A DNA stretch of 24,308 nt, from positions 815 through 25,122 of the forward strand of contig DKBB01000229.1 in assembly GCA_002451015.1 (NCBI GenBank), written 5' to 3'. The notes under the pieces were generated by a model. It had not been told where the DNA came from, did no database searches, and worked only from the letters and a program-made list of their open reading frames with translations. The translations under genes were made by a program, and so were the position numbers. The DNA comes from Acidobacteria bacterium UBA6911 (lineage in GTDB: Bacteria > Acidobacteriota > UBA6911). Positions 9,601 to 16,671 of the stretch are shown here, piece by piece. Each line of letters begins with the position of its first letter. Positions within the stretch are counted from its first letter, which is position 1.

Positions 9601-10091
9601 AACAAATTCCACTTGTAGTGATGGCCCCCAAGAGTATCTTGCGCCACCCCAGGGCGGTCTCCAGTCCCCGGGAACTTGCTGAAGGGCAATTCGAAATGGT
9701 CCTGGATGATCAAAGTATTTCGGAGAAGGTTGCGATCGGACGCGTGCTGTTGTGCTCAGGCAAAGTTTATTACGATCTGCTCGCCGCAAGGGAAAAACTT
9801 AACAACTCCCATACTGCCATCATCCGTTTGGAACAGCTCTATCCCTTTCCGGAATGGAACCTGTCGAAAATAATCTCCGGTTACAGCCAGGTTGGAGAAA
9901 TATTCTGGGTTCAGGAAGAGCCCCGGAATATGGGAGCATGGAATTTTATCAGCCGTCATATTGAGCAAGGCATTTCCGTGGGCCGTTCTCTTCGATACAT
10001 CGGCCGCCCTGAAAGTTCCAGCCCTGCCGCCGGTTCCCATAGGACACATCTGAAAGAACAGTCTAAGATTATGCATGACGCTTTTGAATAA
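6618..10091 (+). CDS. kgd: Multifunctional 2-oxoglutarate decarboxylase/dehydrogenase with succinyltransferase domain (KGD type)
   Basis: A thiamine-diphosphate enzyme acting on 2-oxoglutarate in the TCA cycle. Residues about 35-270 form an E2 acyltransferase catalytic domain ending in YDHRIIQGAETGEFL. There is no lipoyl domain, as in the mycobacterial KGD layout. The E1 part follows from about residue 310 (LINRYRVRGHMIAQLDP). It continues with GMAHRGRLNVL (about 482), HGDAAFAGQGVVYETLNLS (about 581), RRHGHNETDEPSF (about 681) and a C-terminal QEEPRNMGAWNF. At 1157 residues it is shorter than the about 1230 of mycobacterial KGD because the extreme N-terminus is reduced to a low-complexity acidic stretch. 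ATG at 6618 is preferred, with GAGAG 6 bases before it; a TTG six codons upstream is the alternative. A lipoylated E2 and an E3 must come from elsewhere. Confidence 0.95.
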   Translation: MHSDDPTSGQDTEFIYDKDESGTKAAAVSSEKQDSVKPIVGGNLRVVENMEASLAVPTATSYRSIPVKLLEENRRIINEYQDAEGKKRLSFTHLICWAIVCSLKEHPGINSSFDNSDGAPHRYFKKGINLGIAVDSVRKDGTRTLLVPNIKNAETLSFRDMLEAYNEILERVRKGVFTPADFLNTTVTLTNPGTVGTFSSVPRLVQGQGAVIATGTIDYPAEYHAWSSEALSSLGLSKVMNIGCTYDHRIIQGAETGEFLGRIKELLLGEGSFYEKIFEDLQLPAVPIKWSHDHHPSLLGSGQINNDLDKQAGVLRLINRYRVRGHMIAQLDPLGTSPLYHPELDPATFGLTMWDLDREFATGDLGGLPRSTLRRILEVLRTVYCKKIGIEFRHIQDPVEKDWIQKHIEPEETGRPLDRTVRLRVLENLVSAELFEKFLHKKFVGHKRFSLEGAETVVSVLDTILSSFADVHAKEAVLGMAHRGRLNVLANIIGTPVAKILSEFEENFDPYAIQGSGDVKYHLGSSGMFRSPAGNEIFISLAPNPSHLEWVNPVIEGIVRAKQDRRGDIQRERVIPILIHGDAAFAGQGVVYETLNLSQLHGYKTGGTVHLIINNQIGFTTPSQESRSSPYATDLARSVQAPIFHVNGDDPDAATRIALLSVEYRQRFKKDVVVDIYCYRRHGHNETDEPSFTQPLLYKKISEKPSVLTIYSDKLIREGITTAESLDKMRIRTQENLDSAFSESIEGGQRFSPDIPLAISEEELGELQPAEETHVNLDLLREIARGLSSVPENFHVHPKLLPFLGKRRELVSGDPAIDWSFAEALAFGTLLYEGTPVRLSGQDSARGTFSQRHAVLTDFESGLEYVPLQNITSDQASFEVYDSLLSEAAVLGFEFGYSASDPLSLVLWEAQFGDFANGAQVIIDNFISSSESKWRQPCDLVLLLPHGFEGQGPEHSSARVERFLSLCAEDNMKVCFPTTPSQYFHLLRGQMRDAKQIPLVVMAPKSILRHPRAVSSPRELAEGQFEMVLDDQSISEKVAIGRVLLCSGKVYYDLLAAREKLNNSHTAIIRLEQLYPFPEWNLSKIISGYSQVGEIFWVQEEPRNMGAWNFISRHIEQGISVGRSLRYIGRPESSSPAAGSHRTHLKEQSKIMHDAFE

Positions 10092-10123
10092 CTGCGACTA
10101 GCCGATAGCACGAAGGGGGAAAA

Positions 10124-11251
10124 TTGAAGATTGGTATTACATGCTACCCGACATACGGAGGAAGCGGAATCGTCGCCACTGAATCGGGAAAAGAACTTGC
10201 CGACCGGGGACACGAAATTCATTTCATCAGTTACGCGCCTCCTCTGCGCCTTACCGGAGCCCTCGCAAATATTCAGTTTCACGAGGTGGAGGTTTCTACC
10301 TATCCTCTGTTCGACCATCCCCCTTATACTCTGGCACTTGCGACCAAAATGGCGGAAATCGCGGATGCCCAGGGACTGGATTTACTTCATTGCCATTATG
10401 CTATCCCTCATTCGGTCAGTGCCTTCCTGGCAAAATCCATGCTGAAACCGCGGAGGCTCCCTGTTGTCACGACGCTCCACGGGACTGACATCACTCTGGT
10501 CGGTTCCGATCCGTCCTATCTGCCGATCACACGTTTCTCCATCGATCAGTCGGACGGCGTGACAGCTGTATCGAATTTCTTAAAGCAGGAAACCATCCGT
10601 GTTCTCGGGGCGAGAAACGATATCGAAGTCATATACAATTTCGTAAATTGCGATAAATATAAACCTGTAAGCACCAATCCGTTAAAAAAATGCCTTGCTC
10701 CCAAAAACGAAAAAATCCTAATACATGTTTCAAATTTCAGACCCGTGAAACGTCCGGCCGATGTGGTGGAGGTCTTCGCCCGTGTTCTAAAAAAAATCCC
10801 GTCTGTTCTTCTCATGGTCGGAGACGGACCGGAACGAGGAAATACGGAACGGCTGGTGAGAAACTACGGGATCGAAAGTCATGTTCACTTTTCCGGCAAA
10901 CAGGACAATATCGAAGAATTTATCGGAATATCCGATTTGCTTCTCCTGCCCAGTGAAACGGAATCTTTCGGACTTGTGGCTCTGGAAGCAATGGCCTGCG
11001 AAGTACCCGTTATAGCCACTAATGTCGGGGGCGTGCCGGAGGTGATCAGAGACGGATTGGACGGATTTTTATCGGAACCCGGGAATATCGAAAAAATGGC
11101 TGAGTTTGCCCTCAGAATCCTGGGAGACGACTCCAGGCGCAGGCAAATGGGAAAATCCGCAAGAGAAACAGCAAAAGAGCGCTTCTGTTCTACAAAAATA
11201 ATTCCTGCATATGAAGCGTTTTATCGTAAAGTCCTGGATCAAGGGCCCTGA
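10124..11251 (+). CDS. bshA: N-acetyl-alpha-D-glucosaminyl L-malate synthase (TTG start)
   Basis: BshA is the first enzyme of bacillithiol synthesis; it transfers GlcNAc from UDP-GlcNAc to L-malate. The N-terminus MKIGITCYPTYGGSGIVATE and the following GHEIHFISY are diagnostic of BshA within the GT-B glycosyltransferase family 4. Later motifs include HCHYAIPHS, TTLHGTDITLVG, HVSNFRPVKR and the nucleotide-sugar EX7E-type segment ESFGLVALEAMACEVPVIA. The length of 375 residues is typical. The start is TTG at 10124, preceded by AAGGGGGA, a good ribosome site. It lies 32 bases after KGD, very likely in one operon. The end overlaps the convergent CAP-domain gene by 13 bases. BshB and BshC are not in the window. 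Confidence 0.93.
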   Translation: MKIGITCYPTYGGSGIVATESGKELADRGHEIHFISYAPPLRLTGALANIQFHEVEVSTYPLFDHPPYTLALATKMAEIADAQGLDLLHCHYAIPHSVSAFLAKSMLKPRRLPVVTTLHGTDITLVGSDPSYLPITRFSIDQSDGVTAVSNFLKQETIRVLGARNDIEVIYNFVNCDKYKPVSTNPLKKCLAPKNEKILIHVSNFRPVKRPADVVEVFARVLKKIPSVLLMVGDGPERGNTERLVRNYGIESHVHFSGKQDNIEEFIGISDLLLLPSETESFGLVALEAMACEVPVIATNVGGVPEVIRDGLDGFLSEPGNIEKMAEFALRILGDDSRRRQMGKSARETAKERFCSTKIIPAYEAFYRKVLDQGP

Positions 11252-11658
11252 TATACGTACGCCTGAACGATTACCAGGACACCATCATTCTGCAGAGCCG
11301 CGCCGACACCGGCTTCGAACATCCAGAAATCCAGCATGTTCTTCCTGTGCCCAGGACTGTTCTGCCAGGATTGAACGAAATGTGCCGCCGGATCCTTTAT
11401 CCCTTTTTCCAAGTATAAATTTTCGGAGCAGCGGTTCCAGTCGATGCCGATACTGTCGAGTCGATTGGCAAGGTCTCCCCTTCCGGGATCAACATGGAAA
11501 AAACTGCCGGCGAGCCATGCTGGTGGTATGTCGCCTGGCTTCACCGGCTAGTTTTTCATCCCCCGTGTTGTTCTTTCTTCGTCTGTGAATGCATGAACTT
11601 TCTTTGCCGGGATGTGCAATTCATCCAGAAATCCCTTTGCAAATCTGAAGAAAGTCAT
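11239..11658 (-). pseudogene. CAP/SCP-domain protein, split by two compensating frameshifts
   Basis: Three overlapping frames together spell a CAP (cysteine-rich secretory/PR-1-like) domain. The segment DEKLAGEARRHTTSMARRQ in one frame joins FFHVDPGRGDLANRL in another. That leads to the hallmark SENLYLEKG and SWQNSPGHRKNML and closes with FEAGVGAALQNDG and VQAYVYQGP. The first break is at a C5 run (11560-11564; G5 on the coding strand) and needs one extra base. The second is at an A6 run (11498-11503) and needs one base fewer. The upstream part starts at ATG 11658 (MTFFRFAKGFLDEL) behind AAAGGG, 33 bases after the lipoprotein gene. No signal peptide is evident. It could be a decayed gene or the result of two homopolymer sequencing errors. 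Confidence 0.7.
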
Positions 11659-11690
11659 GCCATATCCCTTTTGTTCCCTTTTCCCGGCAT

Positions 11691-12410
11691 TTAACGAATT
11701 CTAATCGGCACTTCTTCGTTCAGAGTGAATTCAAACGGATGTTCCGCATTGAATTGCAATTCCTCTCCTCGGGTTGCCATAACGGTGGCTCCACCAGCAC
11801 CGGCACCAACAGCGGCTCCGATAGCTGCGCCCTTACCGCCTCCGGCTATGGCGCCGATCGCAGCTCCTATGCCCGAAGCGACTCCGACTTTTGTAGCATC
11901 CTTCTTCTTCGTCCCTTCAGCTTCAAATGAAAGTATCTCTGTCTGCAACGGGTAAGCATTGCCGCCTACGGTAAGGCTGACAAACTGCATGGACATAGTC
12001 GCTCGTCCTTTTACCCTACCCGACCGTTCGACGTAGGTCAGCTTTCCTTCGACCGGACTGCCCCTTGGAACAACAACACTGTTCCCGACCAGAAGATCCT
12101 CGTCAACCACTGCACGAAAGACATCTCCTGACTGATTTACAGCAGAATCCAAAGAATCCTGCAAACGAACGGGAATGACAGTGCCGGTGCTTATAGTGAC
12201 ATACCGGGGTTGTGGAGGTGCTGGGGGCGTTTCCCGCCTGGGTGCAGGCTTCGTGGTACCGGTTGCGGTAGTGGGTTTTTCCTGATGGGGCGAGGCGGTT
12301 TCCACCGCAGCCTCGGTCTCATCCGGGGTTACATCTGATTTCTCCATATCCCCGCAGGCAACGGTCATAAGCAGAACCAGTCCAAAAATTAAGTAGTGTA
12401 TGCGCGACAT
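11691..12410 (-). CDS. Glycine-zipper lipoprotein
   Basis: A predicted lipid-anchored envelope protein of 239 residues. A signal peptide ends in the lipobox LMTVAC (Cys19). A Pro/Thr-rich linker (about 35-68) follows. Next is a beta-rich region that begins VTISTGTVIPVRLQDSLDS and includes VVVPRGSPVEGKL. A strongly glycine-zipper segment, residues about 175-212, includes GIGAAIGAIAGGGKGAAIG. This could insert into or across a membrane or help oligomerise. The ATG has AAGGAG upstream. It probably forms a transcript with the CAP-domain gene. The family resembles unnamed Gly-zipper lipoproteins; no specific function can be given. Confidence 0.8.
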   Translation of the reverse strand: MSRIHYLIFGLVLLMTVACGDMEKSDVTPDETEAAVETASPHQEKPTTATGTTKPAPRRETPPAPPQPRYVTISTGTVIPVRLQDSLDSAVNQSGDVFRAVVDEDLLVGNSVVVPRGSPVEGKLTYVERSGRVKGRATMSMQFVSLTVGGNAYPLQTEILSFEAEGTKKKDATKVGVASGIGAAIGAIAGGGKGAAIGAAVGAGAGGATVMATRGEELQFNAEHPFEFTLNEEVPIRIR

Positions 12411-12660
12411 AATCCTTCTCCTTTGTACTTATTGGATGCAAGCTGCATTCAGAAGATCCTAAATTGCATTTCGAACGTTTCCAGATAACTTTTCATACTT
12501 AGATTGTTTGATACAAATTATTCTCTGCAAGGTAGCACTTCCCGGATTTCATTCAGGTTTTCCTCCTTGAATCCATATAGGTGAAACCGGAAATTGAGGA
12601 ACAAGTAATACTCGCAACCGGAATAAAAACCAGCTACCATTAAAATGAAAGGTATTATCA

Positions 12661-13548
12661 ATGAAAAAAGCGATGTTTTTTATACTCTCCATAGTTACGC
12701 TTATGCCATGCTCCTTTTCCCTTGCAACCAGGAACATTTCCGCAATTGTCTCTGCTGAATGGTTGGAACAAAACCTGACGAATTCAAAGCTTGTAATTAT
12801 CGATATCCGAAACAGGGAGCTGTTTGAAAAAAACCATATTCCCGGTGCGATCCACGCTCCATTTTCCGATTGGGTTCGGCATGATGGAGAGAGAATGCTG
12901 GAATTACCCTCTGAAGAGGAATTGAATGATCTAATGGGAAAACTTGGCATTTCAAGCGATTCGCTCGTTGTAATCGTCAATAAAACGGATACGGACTGGA
13001 ACCGTGCGGATGCTACGCGTGTTGCATGGACCTGTATCGTTTCCGGTATCATGAATGCTTCTATTCTGGACGGTGGTTACAACCTGTGGTTGAAACTCGG
13101 CAAGCCCGTTACAACGGATTTTCCCCGTCCCATTCCAAAGCCATATAAGGGGGTTACCGATCGGTCCTCATTAATATTAAAGTCCGAAGTCATGAATAAA
13201 ATCGGACGATCCATACTGCTTGACGCCCGCTTGCCTGAAGATTATTTCGGGGCTACTTCCGATAAGGGTCATATTCAAACTGCTGTGAATTTGCCGGCGC
13301 CCTGGGCGTTTACTCCCGGAGGAACATTAAGGGACCTGGATGATCTGAAAGCCATGGCTTCAGGAGTAATAGGACAGAACGTACGCCAAGAAATAATCCT
13401 TTATTGTGAAGTCGGCGGTTTTGCCTCGACATGGTGGTTTATCCTTTCCGAGATTCTGGAATATCCTCATGTAAGGCTTTACGACGGTTCTTTTCAGGAT
13501 TGGTCGGGAGATCCCGAAGCCCCCGTGACACTATTCCGGTGGCACTAA
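12661..13548 (+). CDS. Exported two-domain rhodanese-like sulfurtransferase
   Basis: A 295-residue protein with a cleavable-looking signal peptide (MKKAMFFILSIVTLMPCSFS). Two rhodanese domains follow: domain 1 (about 28-150) has IDIRNRELFEKNHIPGAIHA but no cysteine at the active-site loop. Domain 2 (about 170-293) has LLDARLPEDYFG and the catalytic loop YCEVGGFAS with Cys249. One inactive and one active domain is the usual thiosulfate/3-mercaptopyruvate sulfurtransferase design, but the donor cannot be told from sequence. Export suggests a periplasmic sulfur or redox role. AAAGG lies 8 bases before the ATG. It stands alone, divergent from the lipoprotein gene (250 bases) and convergent with the TIR gene (about 100 bases). 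Confidence 0.88.
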   Translation: MKKAMFFILSIVTLMPCSFSLATRNISAIVSAEWLEQNLTNSKLVIIDIRNRELFEKNHIPGAIHAPFSDWVRHDGERMLELPSEEELNDLMGKLGISSDSLVVIVNKTDTDWNRADATRVAWTCIVSGIMNASILDGGYNLWLKLGKPVTTDFPRPIPKPYKGVTDRSSLILKSEVMNKIGRSILLDARLPEDYFGATSDKGHIQTAVNLPAPWAFTPGGTLRDLDDLKAMASGVIGQNVRQEIILYCEVGGFASTWWFILSEILEYPHVRLYDGSFQDWSGDPEAPVTLFRWH

Positions 13549-13649
13549 TCGGATCTGCTTCCCGGTTGTTTGAGTATTCTACACATCCAGACTTTATCGG
13601 CTCAACAGTCATTATAATCAGGTCAGAATTTACGAGTAGGATATTTCAC

Positions 13650-14534
13650 TTACGCCGTGCAACAGCGCCTGTCGTTGAGGCTGTCCGGTTTAGTTTCCCG
13701 TCTTGGCCAGTATATTTCCATTTTGCCGGGAACTCCTCTTGAATTCGCGGCAGGTCCGAAACAAATGAAATCGGGCATTTTACCTTCAAAAAGAACATAT
13801 GCGCTTTCGGTAAGGGAGATTGTATTTGCAGCTCCAAACCAATAAACATCGTTCGTTTCGTACTTACCGATCCCCGTGACTTCGCCGAACCGTACTTTTG
13901 AAAGTTCCCCTCCGTCTGAATTTCCCTGTCCCCAACGAATTGGAAGGCATGATTTGGGAACAGCAAACCGCCATTCCTCGACCGTTTCCCCTCTGGATCG
14001 GACTTCGATGGCTGTGATGGATGCGGTGCCTCCATAGCGGGGATGCAGCTTCCAGATGAATCGTGATTCTTTACGAGGCGACGATTTGAGATCATAGGAT
14101 TTGTTCTTATTGTATATTTCACGTACCTGAGAATTCCACTCTGGATTTCCAAGCGATATGCAGGGCAGTAAACGCAGCCTGGCCGGAACATTGTTGGAGG
14201 CGATCCCATACATAAGACCGGCAATCGGAAAACGGGGTCCCATATGTAAAATAGTCTGATCGATTGCCTTCGTCAGCTCCTCCGTGAATTCCCTTCGCGA
14301 AATGCACTGATGGGTCAGCACATACAACCAGCCGTCAAAGCCGACGCTTTGCAGTCTCCGTACGATTCGGTGTGACAGGAGTGGATCCTGCATTATTTTG
14401 ATTGAATTATAAACAGATTCAAAATTTTTCGCCTCCAGCTGTTTGGCCAGGTATCCGAAATCTCTCTCTTCGTTCTGAAACCATGGATAACTGATCCACA
14501 ATCGGGGACGTTCCGGGCTGTTGTTTTCTGCCAC
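13650..14534 (-). CDS. TIR-domain protein with C-terminal beta-rich domain (GTG start)
   Basis: A 294-residue soluble protein. Residues about 10-130 read as a TIR-like fold: strand 1 RLWISYPWF, the ERDFGYLAKQLEAKNF helix, then FDGWLYVLTHQCISRREFTE leading into EELTKAI. In the last segment Glu86 sits where NADase TIR domains keep their catalytic glutamate (S-x-x-x-x-x-EL). MYGIASNNVP and CISLGNPEW follow. Residues about 155-282 form a separate, probably beta-rich domain (IWKLHPRYGGT, EEWRFAVPKS, YWFGAANTISLTESAYVLFE, FICFGPAANS) that I cannot name. The GTG start has GGAG 7 bases upstream and an in-frame TGA a few codons further. TIR proteins can act as NAD-cleaving immune effectors or as adaptors; which applies here is unknown. 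No partner gene is adjacent. Confidence 0.72.
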   Translation of the reverse strand: MAENNSPERPRLWISYPWFQNEERDFGYLAKQLEAKNFESVYNSIKIMQDPLLSHRIVRRLQSVGFDGWLYVLTHQCISRREFTEELTKAIDQTILHMGPRFPIAGLMYGIASNNVPARLRLLPCISLGNPEWNSQVREIYNKNKSYDLKSSPRKESRFIWKLHPRYGGTASITAIEVRSRGETVEEWRFAVPKSCLPIRWGQGNSDGGELSKVRFGEVTGIGKYETNDVYWFGAANTISLTESAYVLFEGKMPDFICFGPAANSRGVPGKMEIYWPRRETKPDSLNDRRCCTA

Positions 14535-14596
14535 TATGTCGCTCCGTGAAATATTAAAACTTGAATAGAATCATAGCGCCCTGGGATTTAAATGCA

Positions 14597-14610
14597 GTGA
14601 CGAGCGTCAC
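14597..14610 (-). promoter_or_regulatory. Palindrome with CRP/FNR-type layout upstream of the TIR gene
   Basis: GTGACGAGCGTCAC is a perfect dyad with 6-base arms and fits GTGA-N6-TCAC, the core of the CRP/FNR-family consensus. On the minus strand a TATGAT box (14575-14570) lies between it and the GTG start. If transcription begins about 7 bases further on, the dyad centre falls near -40/-41, the classic class II activator position. The -35 hexamer is poor, as expected for an activator-dependent promoter. The match is seen; the regulator and the start site are inferred. Confidence 0.45.
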
Positions 14611-14921
14611 CAGATATGTTTAAACTTAGATCGAGAATGAAGAATCTTTTACGCACAAGAAATTTTTAGGTAAAGATTGATGGACGTACGGGTTCTGAAG
14701 TGCAAATCACCTAAAAACCATCGGATATTGGAGCGATGGTACTTGTTCTTCGGTTTGGACTAATTGTGTCCGTAATTTGATTTGGGGGTAATTGAGACTA
14801 AATGCCCCGCAATAATCCGCAGGAGAGACTCCATATTTTAAGGATCGAGCTTTTTAGCGCGTTTACAAAGGGATGACCTATGGAGTTGTTTGGAAAAATG
14901 AGGGTATTCCCGGAAGGTTGA

Positions 14922-14958
14922 TTCCGTTTCCCGTTCAACGATTAAACGGGAAACGGAA
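14922..14958 (-). terminator. Perfect 14-bp hairpin downstream of serA
   Basis: Arms 14922-14935 and 14945-14958 are perfect reverse complements (TTCCGTTTCCCGTT), with a 9-base loop. It starts about 60 bases after the serA stop on the minus strand. No U-run follows on either strand, so it is not a textbook Rho-independent terminator. It may stabilise the serA mRNA 3' end or be a U-less terminator. Confidence 0.5.
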
Positions 14959-15018
14959 GACCTGAAAACCGGATATGATTGTTCGACGATTGTAAAATCC
15001 GTTGATTCTCTCCGGGAC

Positions 15019-16623
15019 CTATAATTTCAACATGGATACTTTCAAAAGACCTTCCATATCCCGCAGTTGGACAAGGATGTCATTCCCGACTTCCCCATCT
15101 ACACTCACAAAAGATACGGCTTTTTCTCCTTGCCTGTTTCTGCTCCACTGCATTGCGGCGATGTTGATATCATTGGATCCAAGCAAAGTGCCAATTTTGC
15201 CAATTACGCCCGGTTTATCAATATTCTGAATAGCAATTACATACGGTGAAGGTTCGAAGTCCAATTTATAACCGAAGAAATCGACGATCCTTAATTCCTG
15301 TTTCGCGAAAACGGTTCCGGAAATCGACAGCTCCCGGGTTTTCGTAAAAAACTTGACGGTTATGAGGTTTGTGTATTTATCCAGATGGGAACTCCGGCTC
15401 TCGATCAGCTCAATCCCCATTCTTTCGGCAATGAGTTCCGCGTTTACGTAATTTACCTTTTCCTCGATGATCGGGCCCAGAAAACCTTTTAAAACAGAAA
15501 GGGAAACAACCCGCGTTTCCTTTTCAGCCAGGTCTCCGGAAAAAACGACTTCAAGTTTCTCTACCCGCTCTTTTTCGGCCTGGTAATAAATTTTACCCAG
15601 CATTTCCGCAAGGTCGATGTAGGGTTTGAGTTGAACCAGGTCTCCGCCTTTCAGCGGGGGCATATTAACAGCAGAAACCATTTTCCCGTTCAAGGCGTCC
15701 CCGACTAGATTGGTAATTGCGGTTCCGACGTTAAAGTTCGCTTCCCGGGTGGAAGCTCCGAGGTGCGGAGTGATAATGACGTTATCCAGTTCGAGAAGTG
15801 GATTCTTGAAGGTTTGTTTTTCGGGAGGGGTATCGTATCCGGGCTCCGGATCCAGGACATCGATTCCGGCGCCTGCAACATGCCCGTTCTTTATAGCTTC
15901 ATACAGTGCCTTTTCGTTGATCAGTCCGCCTCTCGCAGCATTGACGATCCGAACGCCTTTTTTACAGATTTTCAACTGCTCTTCGCCGACCATCCCGTAT
16001 GTTTCCGCTGTTTTAGGGGTGTGTATGGTTATCAGGTCCGATTGTCTTAATAACTCCTCAAGGGTTTCGCATTTTTCGACGCCGTTCCGTGTGAATTTTT
16101 CGTCTGTTATATAGGGATCATAGGCAATGGCTTTCATGTTTGAACCGACCAGTTTCCTGGCTACGATCGATCCGATTCTGCCGAGCCCGATAATCCCAAC
16201 GACTTTTCCGTCCAGTTCATTTCCAATGAATTGGTTCCTTCTGAAATCCAGGCTTTTTGTAGCTAAATGTACCTTTGGAATGTTCCTGAAAAGGCAATAA
16301 GCGAGACCGATGGCTAGCTCGGCTGCAGCCATGGTGTTGCTCTCAGGAGTATTAACGACAAGGATTCCTTTCTGAGTGCAAAAAGGAACGTCTATATTGT
16401 CGATGCCGTTTCCGGCTCTACCTACAACCTTCAGCCGGGAGCCTCTCTCCAGCAGTTCCTGATTAACTTTGGTCACGCTTCTGACAATAATGGCGTCGTA
16501 ATTTCCTATATTCCCAAGGAGTTCATCGCGCGAGATTCCATATTTGACATCAACTTCAAATCCGTTATTCCTAAGAAAATCGATGCCTTCCTCTGCAATT
16601 CTCTCCGTTACTATAATTCTCAT
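15019..16623 (-). CDS. serA: D-3-phosphoglycerate dehydrogenase, long form with ACT domain
   Basis: Catalyses the first committed step of serine synthesis, oxidising 3-phosphoglycerate to 3-phosphohydroxypyruvate with NAD. The 534-residue length fits the long type. It has split substrate domains, a Rossmann domain with VVGIIGLGRIGSIVARKL (141-158), an intervening allosteric-substrate-binding domain, and a C-terminal ACT domain beginning YVIAIQNIDKPGVIGKIG. Catalytic residues are visible: R231 (NAARGGLI), E260 (LDPEP) and H287 (TPHLGAST). AAAGGAAA precedes the ATG. The ACT domain suggests serine feedback. No serB or serC lies nearby. Confidence 0.96.
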   Translation of the reverse strand: MRIIVTERIAEEGIDFLRNNGFEVDVKYGISRDELLGNIGNYDAIIVRSVTKVNQELLERGSRLKVVGRAGNGIDNIDVPFCTQKGILVVNTPESNTMAAAELAIGLAYCLFRNIPKVHLATKSLDFRRNQFIGNELDGKVVGIIGLGRIGSIVARKLVGSNMKAIAYDPYITDEKFTRNGVEKCETLEELLRQSDLITIHTPKTAETYGMVGEEQLKICKKGVRIVNAARGGLINEKALYEAIKNGHVAGAGIDVLDPEPGYDTPPEKQTFKNPLLELDNVIITPHLGASTREANFNVGTAITNLVGDALNGKMVSAVNMPPLKGGDLVQLKPYIDLAEMLGKIYYQAEKERVEKLEVVFSGDLAEKETRVVSLSVLKGFLGPIIEEKVNYVNAELIAERMGIELIESRSSHLDKYTNLITVKFFTKTRELSISGTVFAKQELRIVDFFGYKLDFEPSPYVIAIQNIDKPGVIGKIGTLLGSNDINIAAMQWSRNRQGEKAVSFVSVDGEVGNDILVQLRDMEGLLKVSMLKL

Positions 16624-16649
16624 TTTTTTGCTTTCCTTTACTTTATATT

Positions 16650-16671
16650 AAAACCCGAATGTTTTATCGGG
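16650..16671 (-). terminator. Weak hairpin plus U-run in the serA leader
   Basis: On the minus strand CCCGA and TCGGG form a 5-bp stem with an 8-base loop, directly followed by TTTTAAT, about 30 bases before the serA start. This could be a small attenuator or a chance hairpin; the stem is short. No leader peptide or riboswitch match was recognised. Confidence 0.25.

Larger units (their letters stand above)
14535..15018. other. Intergenic region TIR gene - serA
   Basis: A 484-base stretch without a credible gene. It holds the CRP-like palindrome and the serA-distal hairpin listed separately, an 8-base palindrome GTTTAAAC (14619-14626), and a few tiny open frames. One plus-strand frame of 13 codons starts at 14880. 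No tRNA or known RNA family was recognised. Part of it must be the TIR promoter. Confidence 0.4.
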
